From: Bacteroidota bacterium
Lineage (GTDB): Bacteria > Bacteroidota > Rhodothermia > Rhodothermales > UBA10348
NCBI GenBank assembly: GCA_029262775.1
Contig: JAJCYR010000082.1
Coordinates: forward strand, 1-39,148
Direction of reading: 5' to 3'
Length of the DNA stretch: 39,148 nucleotides
The position numbers and the translations under genes were made by a program. Under the pieces are notes generated by a model. That model did not search any database. It was not told the DNA's origin and saw nothing but the letters and a program-made list of their open reading frames with translations. How positions within the stretch are numbered: position 1 is the stretch's first letter; the number at the start of each line of letters is the position of its first letter. Positions 22,797-31,266 of this stretch are shown piece by piece.

Positions 22797-24738
22797 GCGA
22801 ATCGGCCGTTGGATAGGAGTCGGACTCGCGACCTATGGTTTTGAGTACGGCGAACAGTATGATGAGGCCCGCCAGAAGGCCAACCCACCATGGGAGACCG
22901 TATCCGGCCGGAATGATGCCCACAAATATCGCTACCAGACCCACCAACAGGGCATAGGGCAGCTGGGTCCGGACGTGCTCAATATGATCGCATCCAGAGG
23001 CCATACTCGACAGGATGGTCGTGTCTGAAATGGGTGAGCAGTGATCGCCCCACACAGATCCGGCGAGTACCGCGGAAATCGTGGAATAGAGGATATGATA
23101 GTCGTGCCCGGCGGCCATGTCATTGGCCACCATGACGGCCCACGCCAGGGGCAGCACCAGTGGTAGCAGAATGCCCATGGTACCCCAACTCGAACCCGTA
23201 GCAAACGCCGTGGCGGCTGCCAGGAGGAATACGATGGCCGGAATGAGCGCTGCGGGCACCGTGTCGCCCAGCACCGTGACCAGGAAATCGGCCGTGTGGA
23301 GTACGGTCGTGATCTCCGAGAGCGACCACGCCATGACCAGGATGATCATGGCGAACAACATGCCCTTGAGGCCACTGTACCAGGACTCGACGACCTCGGC
23401 AATGGTCAGGATGCGCTGGCCAACGGAGAGCAGCGCCGCGGTCAGTACACCGAGCAGCGACGCCCACATGAGGGACTTGTAGGAATCGGCCGAACCGATA
23501 ATGTCCCGCAGATTGTCTCCTTCGCCCGTCACGTACAGACTCACCATGACGCCTCCAATGAGTACCAGAACCGGGAGCAGGGCATTGACCATGCGGTGCG
23601 GGACGTTCTCCTTGGGAGCGGTCTCGCCGCTGTCGGCTGCCGCCGCGTCATCGACATTCGCACCTTCTCCAAGCACCGCGCCCGTCGTACGCGCCCGGAT
23701 TTCAGCCTGCAGCATGGGTCCGTAATCCCGCCCCGTCAGCGAGACCATGAGCACGAATGCAATGGCCAGAATCGGATAGAAGGAATAGGGAATGGACGCA
23801 AGGAACAGCCCATACGCCGACTCGTCGAGCCCTTCCAGGTGACGCACCGACGCCCCGATCAGGCCCACCTCGTAGCCTATCCACGTCGTTACAAACGCAA
23901 TGGCCGCCACCGGAGCGGCCGTCGAATCGACCAGATAGGCCAGTTTTTCCCTCGAAATGCGCAGTTTGTCGGTCACCGGACGCATGGTATTGCCAACGAC
24001 CAGCGTGTTGGCATAGTCGTCAAAGAAGATCCCAATGCCGAGCATGCTCGTCGCGACCTGTCCGCGCCGAGCCGTGTTGGCCCAGTCCACAATCCTGTTC
24101 ACCACGCCCTGCATGCCCCCGTTCTTCGAAATAATGCCCACCATACCACCGATCATGAAGGTGAACAGAATAATCGATGCGTGATCGGGGTTGGCCAGCG
24201 CGTTGAGTACAAAAACCTGGAATGAACTCAGTAGTCCCATGAGTAAGCCGCCGAATGAAACCTCGATGGCCAGCATGGCTCCTACCCAGATCCCGAGAAA
24301 GAGCGCCGGCACCACGCGCTTGAAGAGCAGCGCGATGGCGATGGCGAGTACGGGAGGCAGGATGGAGGTCCACGGCGGGATTTTCCGGACCGGACGCGAG
24401 GAAACCAGCTCCCCCTGCCGGAAAAGCTCGATGTCGGCGCGTCCAGTCTCCAGCGAAATAACCTCCTCGGCTACCGGATTGCCGTCGGAGTCGAAGGTAA
24501 CGGGCCACGAGGCCGAGCCCATGCGCACCTCATAGGCCGACAGCGCCAGCGTGTCACGGGAAATATCGAGCGTGACCGTAAACGGTATGTCTGCAAGAAC
24601 GACATCCGGCCCGGTGACCTCCATGACCGGAGCGGGCATCTGTGCCCGGGCATTGCCAGGCGCCAGGAGAATGAGCGCAAGGGCGGCCAGGATCACCGTC
24701 CCGGAAAATAAGTGGCGTTTCATGGGACTCGTTGTCAT
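22789..24738 (-). CDS. NhaC-family Na+/H+ antiporter with N-terminal extracytoplasmic domain
   Basis: The 649-residue protein has a signal peptide or first helix (about 6-33). An Ig-like segment of about 85 residues follows (MEVTGPDVVLADIPF onward, to about 120). About eleven membrane helices follow from PPVLAIAIALLF onward. The transport core shows the NhaC family pattern, including FFDDYANTLVVGNTMRPVTDK (about 238-258), STAAPVAAIAFVTTWIGYE and GDHCSPISDTTILSS (about 565-579). Expected role: sodium or amino-acid-coupled antiport in a saline habitat. An acidic cytoplasmic loop is near 358-382. ATG 24738 overlaps the upp stop and has GGAA upstream; ATG 24723 is an alternative. Confidence 0.9.
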   Translation of the reverse strand: MTTSPMKRHLFSGTVILAALALILLAPGNARAQMPAPVMEVTGPDVVLADIPFTVTLDISRDTLALSAYEVRMGSASWPVTFDSDGNPVAEEVISLETGRADIELFRQGELVSSRPVRKIPPWTSILPPVLAIAIALLFKRVVPALFLGIWVGAMLAIEVSFGGLLMGLLSSFQVFVLNALANPDHASIILFTFMIGGMVGIISKNGGMQGVVNRIVDWANTARRGQVATSMLGIGIFFDDYANTLVVGNTMRPVTDKLRISREKLAYLVDSTAAPVAAIAFVTTWIGYEVGLIGASVRHLEGLDESAYGLFLASIPYSFYPILAIAFVLMVSLTGRDYGPMLQAEIRARTTGAVLGEGANVDDAAAADSGETAPKENVPHRMVNALLPVLVLIGGVMVSLYVTGEGDNLRDIIGSADSYKSLMWASLLGVLTAALLSVGQRILTIAEVVESWYSGLKGMLFAMIILVMAWSLSEITTVLHTADFLVTVLGDTVPAALIPAIVFLLAAATAFATGSSWGTMGILLPLVLPLAWAVMVANDMAAGHDYHILYSTISAVLAGSVWGDHCSPISDTTILSSMASGCDHIEHVRTQLPYALLVGLVAIFVGIIPAGYGLPWWVGLLAGLIILFAVLKTIGRESDSYPTADSHA

Positions 24739-25367
24739 AGGGTTCCGTATGTCCGGTCTCCCGCGTCGCCCAGACCAGGGCGAATGTAGGCATTCCCGTC
24801 CAGCTCACGGTCAACGACAGCCGTCACAATCTGTACGTCCGGGTGGGACTCGCGCAGCGCACGCACCCCTTCCGGAGCAGCGACCAGACACACCATCAAC
24901 AGGCGCTTCGCACCGGCTCTCTTCAGGTGGGAAATGGCGGAAGACGCGCTGCCACCGGTAGCCAACATGGGATCCACAACGACCACAAGCGCCTCGTTCA
25001 GTCCCTTCGGGAGATTGGAATAGTAATCCACCGGTTCGTGCGTGGCTTCGTCCCGGTACATGCCGAGATGTCCCACCCGGGCTTCAGGCAGGAAGCGGAT
25101 AAACCCGTCGACCATTCCCAGTCCCGCGCGAAGAATCGGTACGACGACGACCGTTTCATCGAGCGCAACCCCGCTGGCCAATTCCAGCGGCGTCTGTACG
25201 TCGACAGGCCGCGTACGAACGTATCGAAGCGCTTCGTATGCCAGATAGGAGGATGCGCCCGACAGGATGTGTCGGAATTGGCCGTGCGACGTGGACTCGT
25301 CACGCAGTAGCGTCAGATCACGCCTCAGCAGCGGATGATCGACCACCTGTACGCCTTCCATTTCCAT
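24735..25367 (-). CDS. upp: Uracil phosphoribosyltransferase
   Basis: The enzyme salvages uracil with PRPP to UMP. The 210-residue protein has the family pattern LRRDLTLLRDESTSHGQFR near the start, VVVPILRAGLGMVDGF (about 75-90), MYRDEATHEPVDYYSNLP, the PRPP loop VVVDPMLATGGSAS (about 130-143), and the uracil-binding C-terminus YIRPGLGDAGDRTYGT. The start shares a base with the AGCS stop (TGATG at 25367) and the stop overlaps NhaC (ATGA), so it is embedded in a transporter operon. Confidence 0.97.
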   Translation of the reverse strand: MEMEGVQVVDHPLLRRDLTLLRDESTSHGQFRHILSGASSYLAYEALRYVRTRPVDVQTPLELASGVALDETVVVVPILRAGLGMVDGFIRFLPEARVGHLGMYRDEATHEPVDYYSNLPKGLNEALVVVVDPMLATGGSASSAISHLKRAGAKRLLMVCLVAAPEGVRALRESHPDVQIVTAVVDRELDGNAYIRPGLGDAGDRTYGTL

Positions 25368-27121
25368 CAGGACGGATTTTCAGTGCCGGGCGTATTCCCG
25401 GTGCCGGGTGTATTCCCTGAGCCCGGTGCCTTCTTTTTACGTCCCGGCTGCGAAAGCCAGGGCTGCCGTTCGAAGTAGCTGTCCGTAATTTTCTTGAGCA
25501 GTCCCGAAAGGAGCACCAGCGTGATCACGTTGGGCAGCGTCACAAGGGAAAGCGCCACATCCCCGATGTCCCAGATCGTGGTCACCGCAAGAACGGCCCC
25601 AATGAAGTGGAATATCAGAAAAAACACCTTGTACGGTACAATGGCTTTCTGTCCCCAGATGTAATTCGCGCAACGGTCCCCGTAATAACTCCAGGAAATA
25701 GCCGTTGAAATGGCAAACAGGAAGACGGCAATGAGCACCAGGTACTTTCCGAGGAAACCCAGCCCAATCGGATCCAGACCCCGCTCGAAGCCGAGTGACG
25801 TCATGGGGGACGAATTCAGGACGGCATCGCCATAGAGCACGGTGTACTCGGATCCGTCTTCGGCAAGCGCGCGGGCCTGCCCTGGAAGAATGGTCCCCGA
25901 AAAACGGGTCTGCTGATCGGAATCGATGAAGAATTCCTCGACGGCCACGTCGTAATAGGCCAGACGCGGCTCCGTCACAGGCACCGTGGGTGCACCGTCA
26001 GCAATGTCGTAGGCGTCCGGCGGCAAGGCAATATCAATGCGGCCGGTCTCGCGCGGAGCCACCCAGGACACGTTGCCGTCGGTAAAAGAGATTTCCGTCG
26101 GTACCTTGGCAACGTTCGCGCCCGTGAGCACAATCACGAGGCCCGTCATGGTGCAGATCACGATCGTATCGATAAAGGGTTCGAGCAGAGCCACTACGCC
26201 TTCAGATACGGGCTCGTCGGTCTTGGCCGCCGAGTGGGCAATGGGCGCCGAGCCCTGACCCGCCTCGTTCGAGAACAGCCCACGCTGTACCCCATATCGG
26301 AGCGTAAAGATGAATACCCCCATGCCCGTTCCAGCCACACCAGCCGTCGGATTGAACGCCTCCGTGAAAATCATTCCGAAAGCGGGCAGGACACCTTCAT
26401 AATTGACGAACAGAATGGTGAGCGCGGCCAGCACGTAGAGTGCAGCCATGACGGGTGCCAGAATACTGGTAACGCGTCCAATACGGCTGATACCGCCGAT
26501 GATTACAAATCCAACGATTCCTGCCGTGAACAGACCCGTTGCCCACGTGGCCACGCCGAAGTTGGAATTCATCTGCGTGGCGATGGTGTTGGCCTGGATG
26601 GCATTACCCGTCATGAACGAGGTGATCATGAGCATGAAGGCGAAAAAGAGGGCAACCGGCTTCCAGTTCCAGCCGAAAACGTCCTTCATGCCACGCTCAA
26701 TGTAGTACATGGGCCCCCCGGCGACAGAGCCGGCCATGCGCCCACCGTCCATCTGTACGCGGTAATGCTGGGCCAGTGTGACCTCCGAATATTTTGTTGC
26801 CATACCCAGAAGGGCGGTCATCCACATCCAGAAGAGCGCACCGGGCCCTCCCCAGTGAATGGCCAGCGCCACTCCGGCAATATTTCCGATACCGACCGTC
26901 GCCGAGAGCGCGGTCGTCAGGGCTTGGAAGTGAGTTACGTCGCCTGGTTCTTCATCATCATCGTATTTTCCCGTCGTAACAGCAACGCCGTGGCCAAGCC
27001 GCCGAAGCTGAATGAATCCAAGTCTGAACGTCAGAAACGCACCCGCGCCAAGAAGTCCCACCACCAGAACGGGTGACAGAAAATTGTTGATCAGATCTAT
27101 GTAATGCGCAAGTAAATCCAT
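25367..27121 (-). CDS. Sodium:alanine/glycine symporter (AGCS family) with extra loop domain
   Basis: A 584-residue Na+-coupled amino acid carrier. FQALTTALSATVGIGNIAGVALAI (about 65-88) and GGPGALFWMWMTALLGMATKYSEV are the family signatures, and GLFSNEAGQGSAPIAHSAAK (about 280-300) is the conserved cytoplasmic segment. About ten helices are visible. Between the helix near 313-331 and the one near 453-473 lies an insertion of about 110 residues rich in Asp, Pro and Thr (about 335-445), longer than I expect in most family members. The C-terminus ends in GSGNTPGTGNTPGT repeats. It is the first gene of the four-gene overlapping operon; no clear ribosome site precedes ATG 27121. Confidence 0.93.
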   Translation of the reverse strand: MDLLAHYIDLINNFLSPVLVVGLLGAGAFLTFRLGFIQLRRLGHGVAVTTGKYDDDEEPGDVTHFQALTTALSATVGIGNIAGVALAIHWGGPGALFWMWMTALLGMATKYSEVTLAQHYRVQMDGGRMAGSVAGGPMYYIERGMKDVFGWNWKPVALFFAFMLMITSFMTGNAIQANTIATQMNSNFGVATWATGLFTAGIVGFVIIGGISRIGRVTSILAPVMAALYVLAALTILFVNYEGVLPAFGMIFTEAFNPTAGVAGTGMGVFIFTLRYGVQRGLFSNEAGQGSAPIAHSAAKTDEPVSEGVVALLEPFIDTIVICTMTGLVIVLTGANVAKVPTEISFTDGNVSWVAPRETGRIDIALPPDAYDIADGAPTVPVTEPRLAYYDVAVEEFFIDSDQQTRFSGTILPGQARALAEDGSEYTVLYGDAVLNSSPMTSLGFERGLDPIGLGFLGKYLVLIAVFLFAISTAISWSYYGDRCANYIWGQKAIVPYKVFFLIFHFIGAVLAVTTIWDIGDVALSLVTLPNVITLVLLSGLLKKITDSYFERQPWLSQPGRKKKAPGSGNTPGTGNTPGTENPS

Positions 27122-27271
27122 GGAATGTTGCTGTAGATGGTTTGGATGCGGTTCATGAAAACATCATATCCGTCGAATATAACCTGTGCCGATTCCGGGG
27201 GCAACCTTCACCCATGGCCAGACGCATCAGGCGGCTCGTCGTCCCTGGCCGCCTGTCGCACCAATGCCCCC

Positions 27272-27961
27272 TCACGATTTCAGGCTGGCCGGGTCGACTT
27301 CCACGATACGGCGGTTCAAGACCGCCAGCGTGCGCGATGGCCATCTCCGGACCAGCCGGTAGTCATGCGTGGCCATGATGACGGTCATTCCCAGTTGGTT
27401 CAGCCCGACCAGCACTTTCTGGATTTCCGATGCCACGCCCGGATCCAGATTACCGGTCGGTTCATCGGCCAGCACAACCCAGGGCTCATTTACGATGGCG
27501 CGTGCAATAACCACACGCTGCTGCTCGCCACCCGAGAGCTCGTGTGGAAACCGGCGTTGTTTGGGCGTCAGGCCTACGCGCGCCAGAACCTGCATGACCC
27601 GGTTTTTGACTTCTTTTCCAGACCTTCCCGTGACATACAGGGCGAACGCCACGTTGTCGAATACATTCCGGTCCGGAAGTAACTGAAAGTCCTGAAAGAC
27701 AATGCCAATGGCCCGTCTCAGATAGGGTGTATCGGCCGAGGGACTGCCATCCCAGGTGAAATCGGCAACCCGGACTTCGCCCGATGCAGGTTTGGCATCT
27801 CTGTACAGCATTTTCAGCAGGGAGGACTTGCCACTACCCGTAGGGCCCACCAGATACACAAACTCCCCGCGGCCCACACGGAATGACACCTCTTCCAGAA
27901 CGGGCTTCAGTCCGCCGCCCGGAAGCGGCCATGCTATAGATACGTTGCGGAATTCAATCAT
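27272..27961 (-). CDS. ftsE: FtsE-like ABC transporter ATPase
   Basis: The 229-residue ATPase has Walker A GPTGSGKSS (about 39-47), Q-loop FQDFQLLPDRNVFDNV (about 90-105), signature LSGGEQQR (about 141-148), Walker [10 protein letters not shown] (about 160-168) and ATHD (about 194-197). The short length and the QDFQLLPDRNV segment fit FtsE, which with FtsX controls peptidoglycan hydrolysis at division. No ftsX is adjacent. It starts at the stop of the methyltransferase gene (TGATG) and is the last gene of the M61-to-ftsE transcription unit. Other MacB/LolD-type ATPases are the alternative. Confidence 0.85.
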   Translation of the reverse strand: MIEFRNVSIAWPLPGGGLKPVLEEVSFRVGRGEFVYLVGPTGSGKSSLLKMLYRDAKPASGEVRVADFTWDGSPSADTPYLRRAIGIVFQDFQLLPDRNVFDNVAFALYVTGRSGKEVKNRVMQVLARVGLTPKQRRFPHELSGGEQQRVVIARAIVNEPWVVLADEPTGNLDPGVASEIQKVLVGLNQLGMTVIMATHDYRLVRRWPSRTLAVLNRRIVEVDPASLKS

Positions 27962-28719
27962 CAGGAACGGGCCTCCACCACCCAGTGAATGCGCTCGGCG
28001 CTGTCGTCTGCCTCGTCGAGTGAAAATCCGTCATAGGCTGCGAGCACGCCCAGCCCCGCTGCACGTATCATCTGTTCCATGTCGTGCTTGTTCCAGGTCC
28101 GCTCCAGGTGGACTTCTTCGAACGAGCCCTCTGGCGTAGTCAATTCGAAGCGGGTGGTGTGGATACGATCCGCCTCATTGAATGTGCTCTGCCGAAGCCA
28201 GGCACCGGCCTCCGACGTGCCCTCATCTTCAAAGTAGTCGGCGTTGTTGATGGAATTGGCCGGCGTGGCCTGGTCGAAAATGAACACGCCGCCGGGCGAG
28301 AGAAGCGATTTGACCTCCCGGAGCATGGCAATCACATCCTCCTCCTCAAGCAGGTGGTTCACGCCGTCGAACAGAAGGAAAATAACGTCATAGGGGGCAC
28401 CGTCCCGCATTTTTTCGAGAAACGATCCGCCCGGAAAGCGAACGTGGCGAAGCGCGCGGGCGCGTCCTGTGAGCAGGCGGCTCGCACAGGCCAGCATGGT
28501 CTGGGAACCATCCGTCGCCGTGTAGGCAAGGGGGCGCCTGGCCAGAAAATGCCACGCGAACTGTCCCGTGCCGCAGGCCAGTTCGGCGGCCGATTGCGGC
28601 TCTTTTCCATGCTCATCGAGCACATGGTCGACGTAGTCTGCCCATGCTTCAAAATCGACGTAATCCATGACGTCGTCGTAGAGGAGGGCGAGTACCGAGT
28701 AGGGGGAGACATTGATCAT
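27961..28719 (-). CDS. Class I SAM-dependent methyltransferase
   Basis: The 252-residue protein has the SAM-binding glycine motif AELACGTGQFAWH (about 44-56), acidic motif II TATDGSQTML, motif III-like YDVIFLLFDGVNHL (about 109-122) and LSPGGVFIFDQ (about 139-149), a Rossmann methyltransferase. The N-terminus YSVLALLYDDVMDYVDFEAWADYV resembles small-molecule methyltransferases of the same size found in Bacteroidota and Firmicutes. The substrate is unknown. It lies 12 bases after pdxA and overlaps the ftsE start, so it is co-transcribed with them. Confidence 0.9.
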   Translation of the reverse strand: MINVSPYSVLALLYDDVMDYVDFEAWADYVDHVLDEHGKEPQSAAELACGTGQFAWHFLARRPLAYTATDGSQTMLACASRLLTGRARALRHVRFPGGSFLEKMRDGAPYDVIFLLFDGVNHLLEEEDVIAMLREVKSLLSPGGVFIFDQATPANSINNADYFEDEGTSEAGAWLRQSTFNEADRIHTTRFELTTPEGSFEEVHLERTWNKHDMEQMIRAAGLGVLAAYDGFSLDEADDSAERIHWVVEARS

Positions 28720-28731
28720 GGGTCAGGATTT

Positions 28732-29766
28732 CTAATGCCCGATCAGGGAGGCCGAACGCCGGGCCAGCGCCATCTGACAGGCCGTCCGCATGGCTTCCTT
28801 GATGCTCTCGGCCCGGGCAACGCCGCGGCCTGCAATATCGAACGCCGTCCCGTGATCGGGCGATGTGCGCACAATAGGCAGTCCGAGCGTGACATTCACG
28901 CCCCGACCGAAGGAAAGTGCCTTGAACGGGGCCAGCCCCTGATCGTGGTACATGGCCAGTATGCAATCCACGTCCTCATGCCCGCGGGATCCAAAAAAAC
29001 CGTCGGCAGCATAAGGTCCGCGTGCATCGATACCGGCCGCACAGGCGCGCTCAATGGCCGGTACAATGTGCACCGCCTCCTCGCCACCCAGCACGCCACC
29101 ATCTCCCGCGTGCGGGTTCAGCCCCAAAACCGCGATACAAGGGTCAGAGAGGCCGAAGTCTCGCCGCAATCCGGTGTCCACGGTGCGCAGGTGGGCCAAG
29201 ATACCGTCTTGTGAGAGGGCTCCAGGCACGCGGGCAAGCGGAATGTGACCCGTCGCTACGGCGACACGCAAACGGCCCGACGCGAGCATCATGGTCACGT
29301 GTCCCGCCTGGGTGCGATCGGCCAGGAATTCGGTATGCCCCGGAATATCATAGCCTCCCAGATGCACAGCTTCTTTCGAGATCGGCGCCGTCACAAGAGC
29401 ATCGGCCTCCCCCGCAACGCACAGGTCCGTTGCCCGCTCCACCGACCACATGGCGAGCCGTCCGGCCTCAGCCGACAGCAGACCGGGCTGTACCACGAAG
29501 GGCGGGCCGGTCGCATCCACTACAGATTCGGCACCAGCGTCCACTCCCACGAGCTGCACCCGGCGTCCACCCAGTTCAACCACGCCCTGCGCCACCACGC
29601 TGCGCCCGAATTCCTGGTGGAAAACGGCTTCAGGGCCTATGACAATGAATTCCAGCGGTTGTGGCCGGAATAATGTTTCGTCTCGGAGCGCCTTGAAGAC
29701 CACTTCTGGACCAATCCCGTTGGGGTCTCCGAGGGTGCAGGCAATCCGGACGGTCGTCGTGGTCAT
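28732..29766 (-). CDS. pdxA: 4-hydroxythreonine-4-phosphate dehydrogenase
   Basis: PdxA oxidises 4-phosphohydroxy-threonine in the DXP-dependent route to pyridoxal phosphate. The 344-residue protein begins RIACTLGDPNGIGPEVV and has TAPISKEAVH near 126-135, GHTEFLA (about 142-148), NPHAGDGGVLG (about 219-229), the metal His in MYHDQGLAPFKAL (about 275), and GLPIVRTSPDHGTAFDIAG (about 294-312). ATG 29766 is the family start; the open frame extends farther upstream inside the aminopeptidase gene and is not used. It follows the aminopeptidase stop by one base. With pdxH at 34307 it makes two vitamin B6 genes within 6 kb. Confidence 0.96.
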   Translation of the reverse strand: MTTTTVRIACTLGDPNGIGPEVVFKALRDETLFRPQPLEFIVIGPEAVFHQEFGRSVVAQGVVELGGRRVQLVGVDAGAESVVDATGPPFVVQPGLLSAEAGRLAMWSVERATDLCVAGEADALVTAPISKEAVHLGGYDIPGHTEFLADRTQAGHVTMMLASGRLRVAVATGHIPLARVPGALSQDGILAHLRTVDTGLRRDFGLSDPCIAVLGLNPHAGDGGVLGGEEAVHIVPAIERACAAGIDARGPYAADGFFGSRGHEDVDCILAMYHDQGLAPFKALSFGRGVNVTLGLPIVRTSPDHGTAFDIAGRGVARAESIKEAMRTACQMALARRSASLIGH

Positions 29767-29767
29767 G

Positions 29768-31261
29768 TCACCGCTTCGACTCGGCGTAGGCGCGCATGAA
29801 TTCAACCAGCAGGCGAACGCCGAACCCGGTACCCCCGACAGGCCTGTACGGCCGTGCTTTGTGGGTATAGGCAACACCCGCGATGTCGACGTGCACCCAG
29901 GGGTAGTCCACAAAGTGCTCCAGGAACTTGGCAGCGGTGATGCAGCCGCCTTCGCGGCCGCCCACATTCTTGAGGTCAGCCACCTCGGACTTGAGCTGCT
30001 CCCTGTACTCATCGTACATGGGCAGCGGATGCACGCGGTCGCCCGATGCCTCGCCGGCCCGCACCATGGCATCGATGCGCTCAGAGGCTTTTGTGTTGTG
30101 GGTGGTCAGTATGGGGGCCGCCTGATCGCCCATGGCAATGGCTGCTGATCCCGTGAGTGTTGCAATGTCAATGACCAGGTCGGGCGAGAAGTTGGCGGCG
30201 TACGACAGCGCATCGGCAAGGACCATGCGTCCTTCGGCGTCGGTGTTGAGTACTTCGACCGTCGCGCCCGAGTGCATCTTGATCACGTCCCCGGGAACGT
30301 ACGCCCTCTCGCCGGGCCTGTTGTCCGTTGCCGGAATAAGGCCCACCACGTGAATAGGCAGGTCCATTTTGGCAATGGCTTCAAAGGCGCCAATAACCGC
30401 AGCCGCTCCCGACATATCCGACTTCATGTAGTCCATGGAGTCCTTGGTGGGCTTGAGCGACAGACCACCGGTATCGAACACGATACCCTTTCCAACCAGT
30501 ACGAGCGGACGCTCATTCCGGGCATTTTCCGGCTTGAATTCCAGCACGTTGAACGTCGGCGGATCCTGGGATCCCATGTTCACCGCCAGGAGGCCGCCCA
30601 TTCCCTCCTCTTCAATGAGTTCCTTGTCCCAGACGGAGACTTCAAAGCCGTTTTTCTTGCCGGACTTCTCGATGGCCCGAGACAGCAGCACGGGCGTCTT
30701 GTCGTTGGGAGACATGTTGATCAGGTCCCTGGCAGAAAAGACGGCCTCCGACACGATGCGACCGCGATCCGCCCCCCGCCGGACCAGTTTGTCCTGTTCC
30801 TCGGTCTGAATGACCAGGCGCTGTGGCCCCTCGTCTTCCGACATGTCTGTCCGATATCGGGTGAACCGGTAGGACCCCAACATGAACCCCTCGACCAGTG
30901 CCTGGGACGCCATGTCACCGTCCAGATCCAGTTCAGGAACGCCAATTCCGACGGTCTCGGAACGCGTCTTGATGGCCACGCCAGCACCCACCGCGGCGGC
31001 CTGCCGCAGCCGCTCGGCGGTGACGTCCATGGACTCACCCAGTCCCACGACCAATAGCCGCTTGGCTGTGCCTTTTTCCGGGTACACGATCATGGTTTCA
31101 CCGAGTTCGCCGGAAAAATCCGTGCGCGCCCGAACAACCGCATCACCAAACGATGCCACGAGGGTTTCCAGGCCGTCGCCGGACTCTTCTTCGGTCGCTG
31201 GCACGACAAGCAGATCCACGTCCAACTCAGACAGGGCAATGGTCGATACTGATACTTTCAT
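29768..31261 (-). CDS. pepA: Leucyl aminopeptidase (M17)
   Basis: This di-zinc cytosolic aminopeptidase (497 residues) has an N-terminal macro-like domain and the M17 catalytic domain. The signature NTDAEGRMVLADAL (about 341-354) carries a metal-binding Asp and Glu. VGKGIVFDTGGLSLKP (about 255-270) holds another Asp, and MKSDMSGAAAV (about 277-287) holds the catalytic region. It cleaves N-terminal residues during peptide turnover. ATG 31261 is chosen over an in-frame TTG at 31270. It lies four to five bases after the DHH gene stop and one base before pdxA, so it is within the same transcription unit. Confidence 0.96.
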   Translation of the reverse strand: MKVSVSTIALSELDVDLLVVPATEEESGDGLETLVASFGDAVVRARTDFSGELGETMIVYPEKGTAKRLLVVGLGESMDVTAERLRQAAAVGAGVAIKTRSETVGIGVPELDLDGDMASQALVEGFMLGSYRFTRYRTDMSEDEGPQRLVIQTEEQDKLVRRGADRGRIVSEAVFSARDLINMSPNDKTPVLLSRAIEKSGKKNGFEVSVWDKELIEEEGMGGLLAVNMGSQDPPTFNVLEFKPENARNERPLVLVGKGIVFDTGGLSLKPTKDSMDYMKSDMSGAAAVIGAFEAIAKMDLPIHVVGLIPATDNRPGERAYVPGDVIKMHSGATVEVLNTDAEGRMVLADALSYAANFSPDLVIDIATLTGSAAIAMGDQAAPILTTHNTKASERIDAMVRAGEASGDRVHPLPMYDEYREQLKSEVADLKNVGGREGGCITAAKFLEHFVDYPWVHVDIAGVAYTHKARPYRPVGGTGFGVRLLVEFMRAYAESKR

Positions 31262-31266
31262 GCGAG

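Noticed and set aside
27122-27271. Plus-strand ORFs across the gap between ftsE and the AGCS carrier
   Set aside because: They run antisense to ftsE with no family resemblance and no ribosome site; treated as chance frames.
29767-30072. Upstream extension of the pdxA reading frame
   Set aside because: It overlaps the aminopeptidase coding region; ATG 29766 gives the family start RIACTLGDPNGIGPE.
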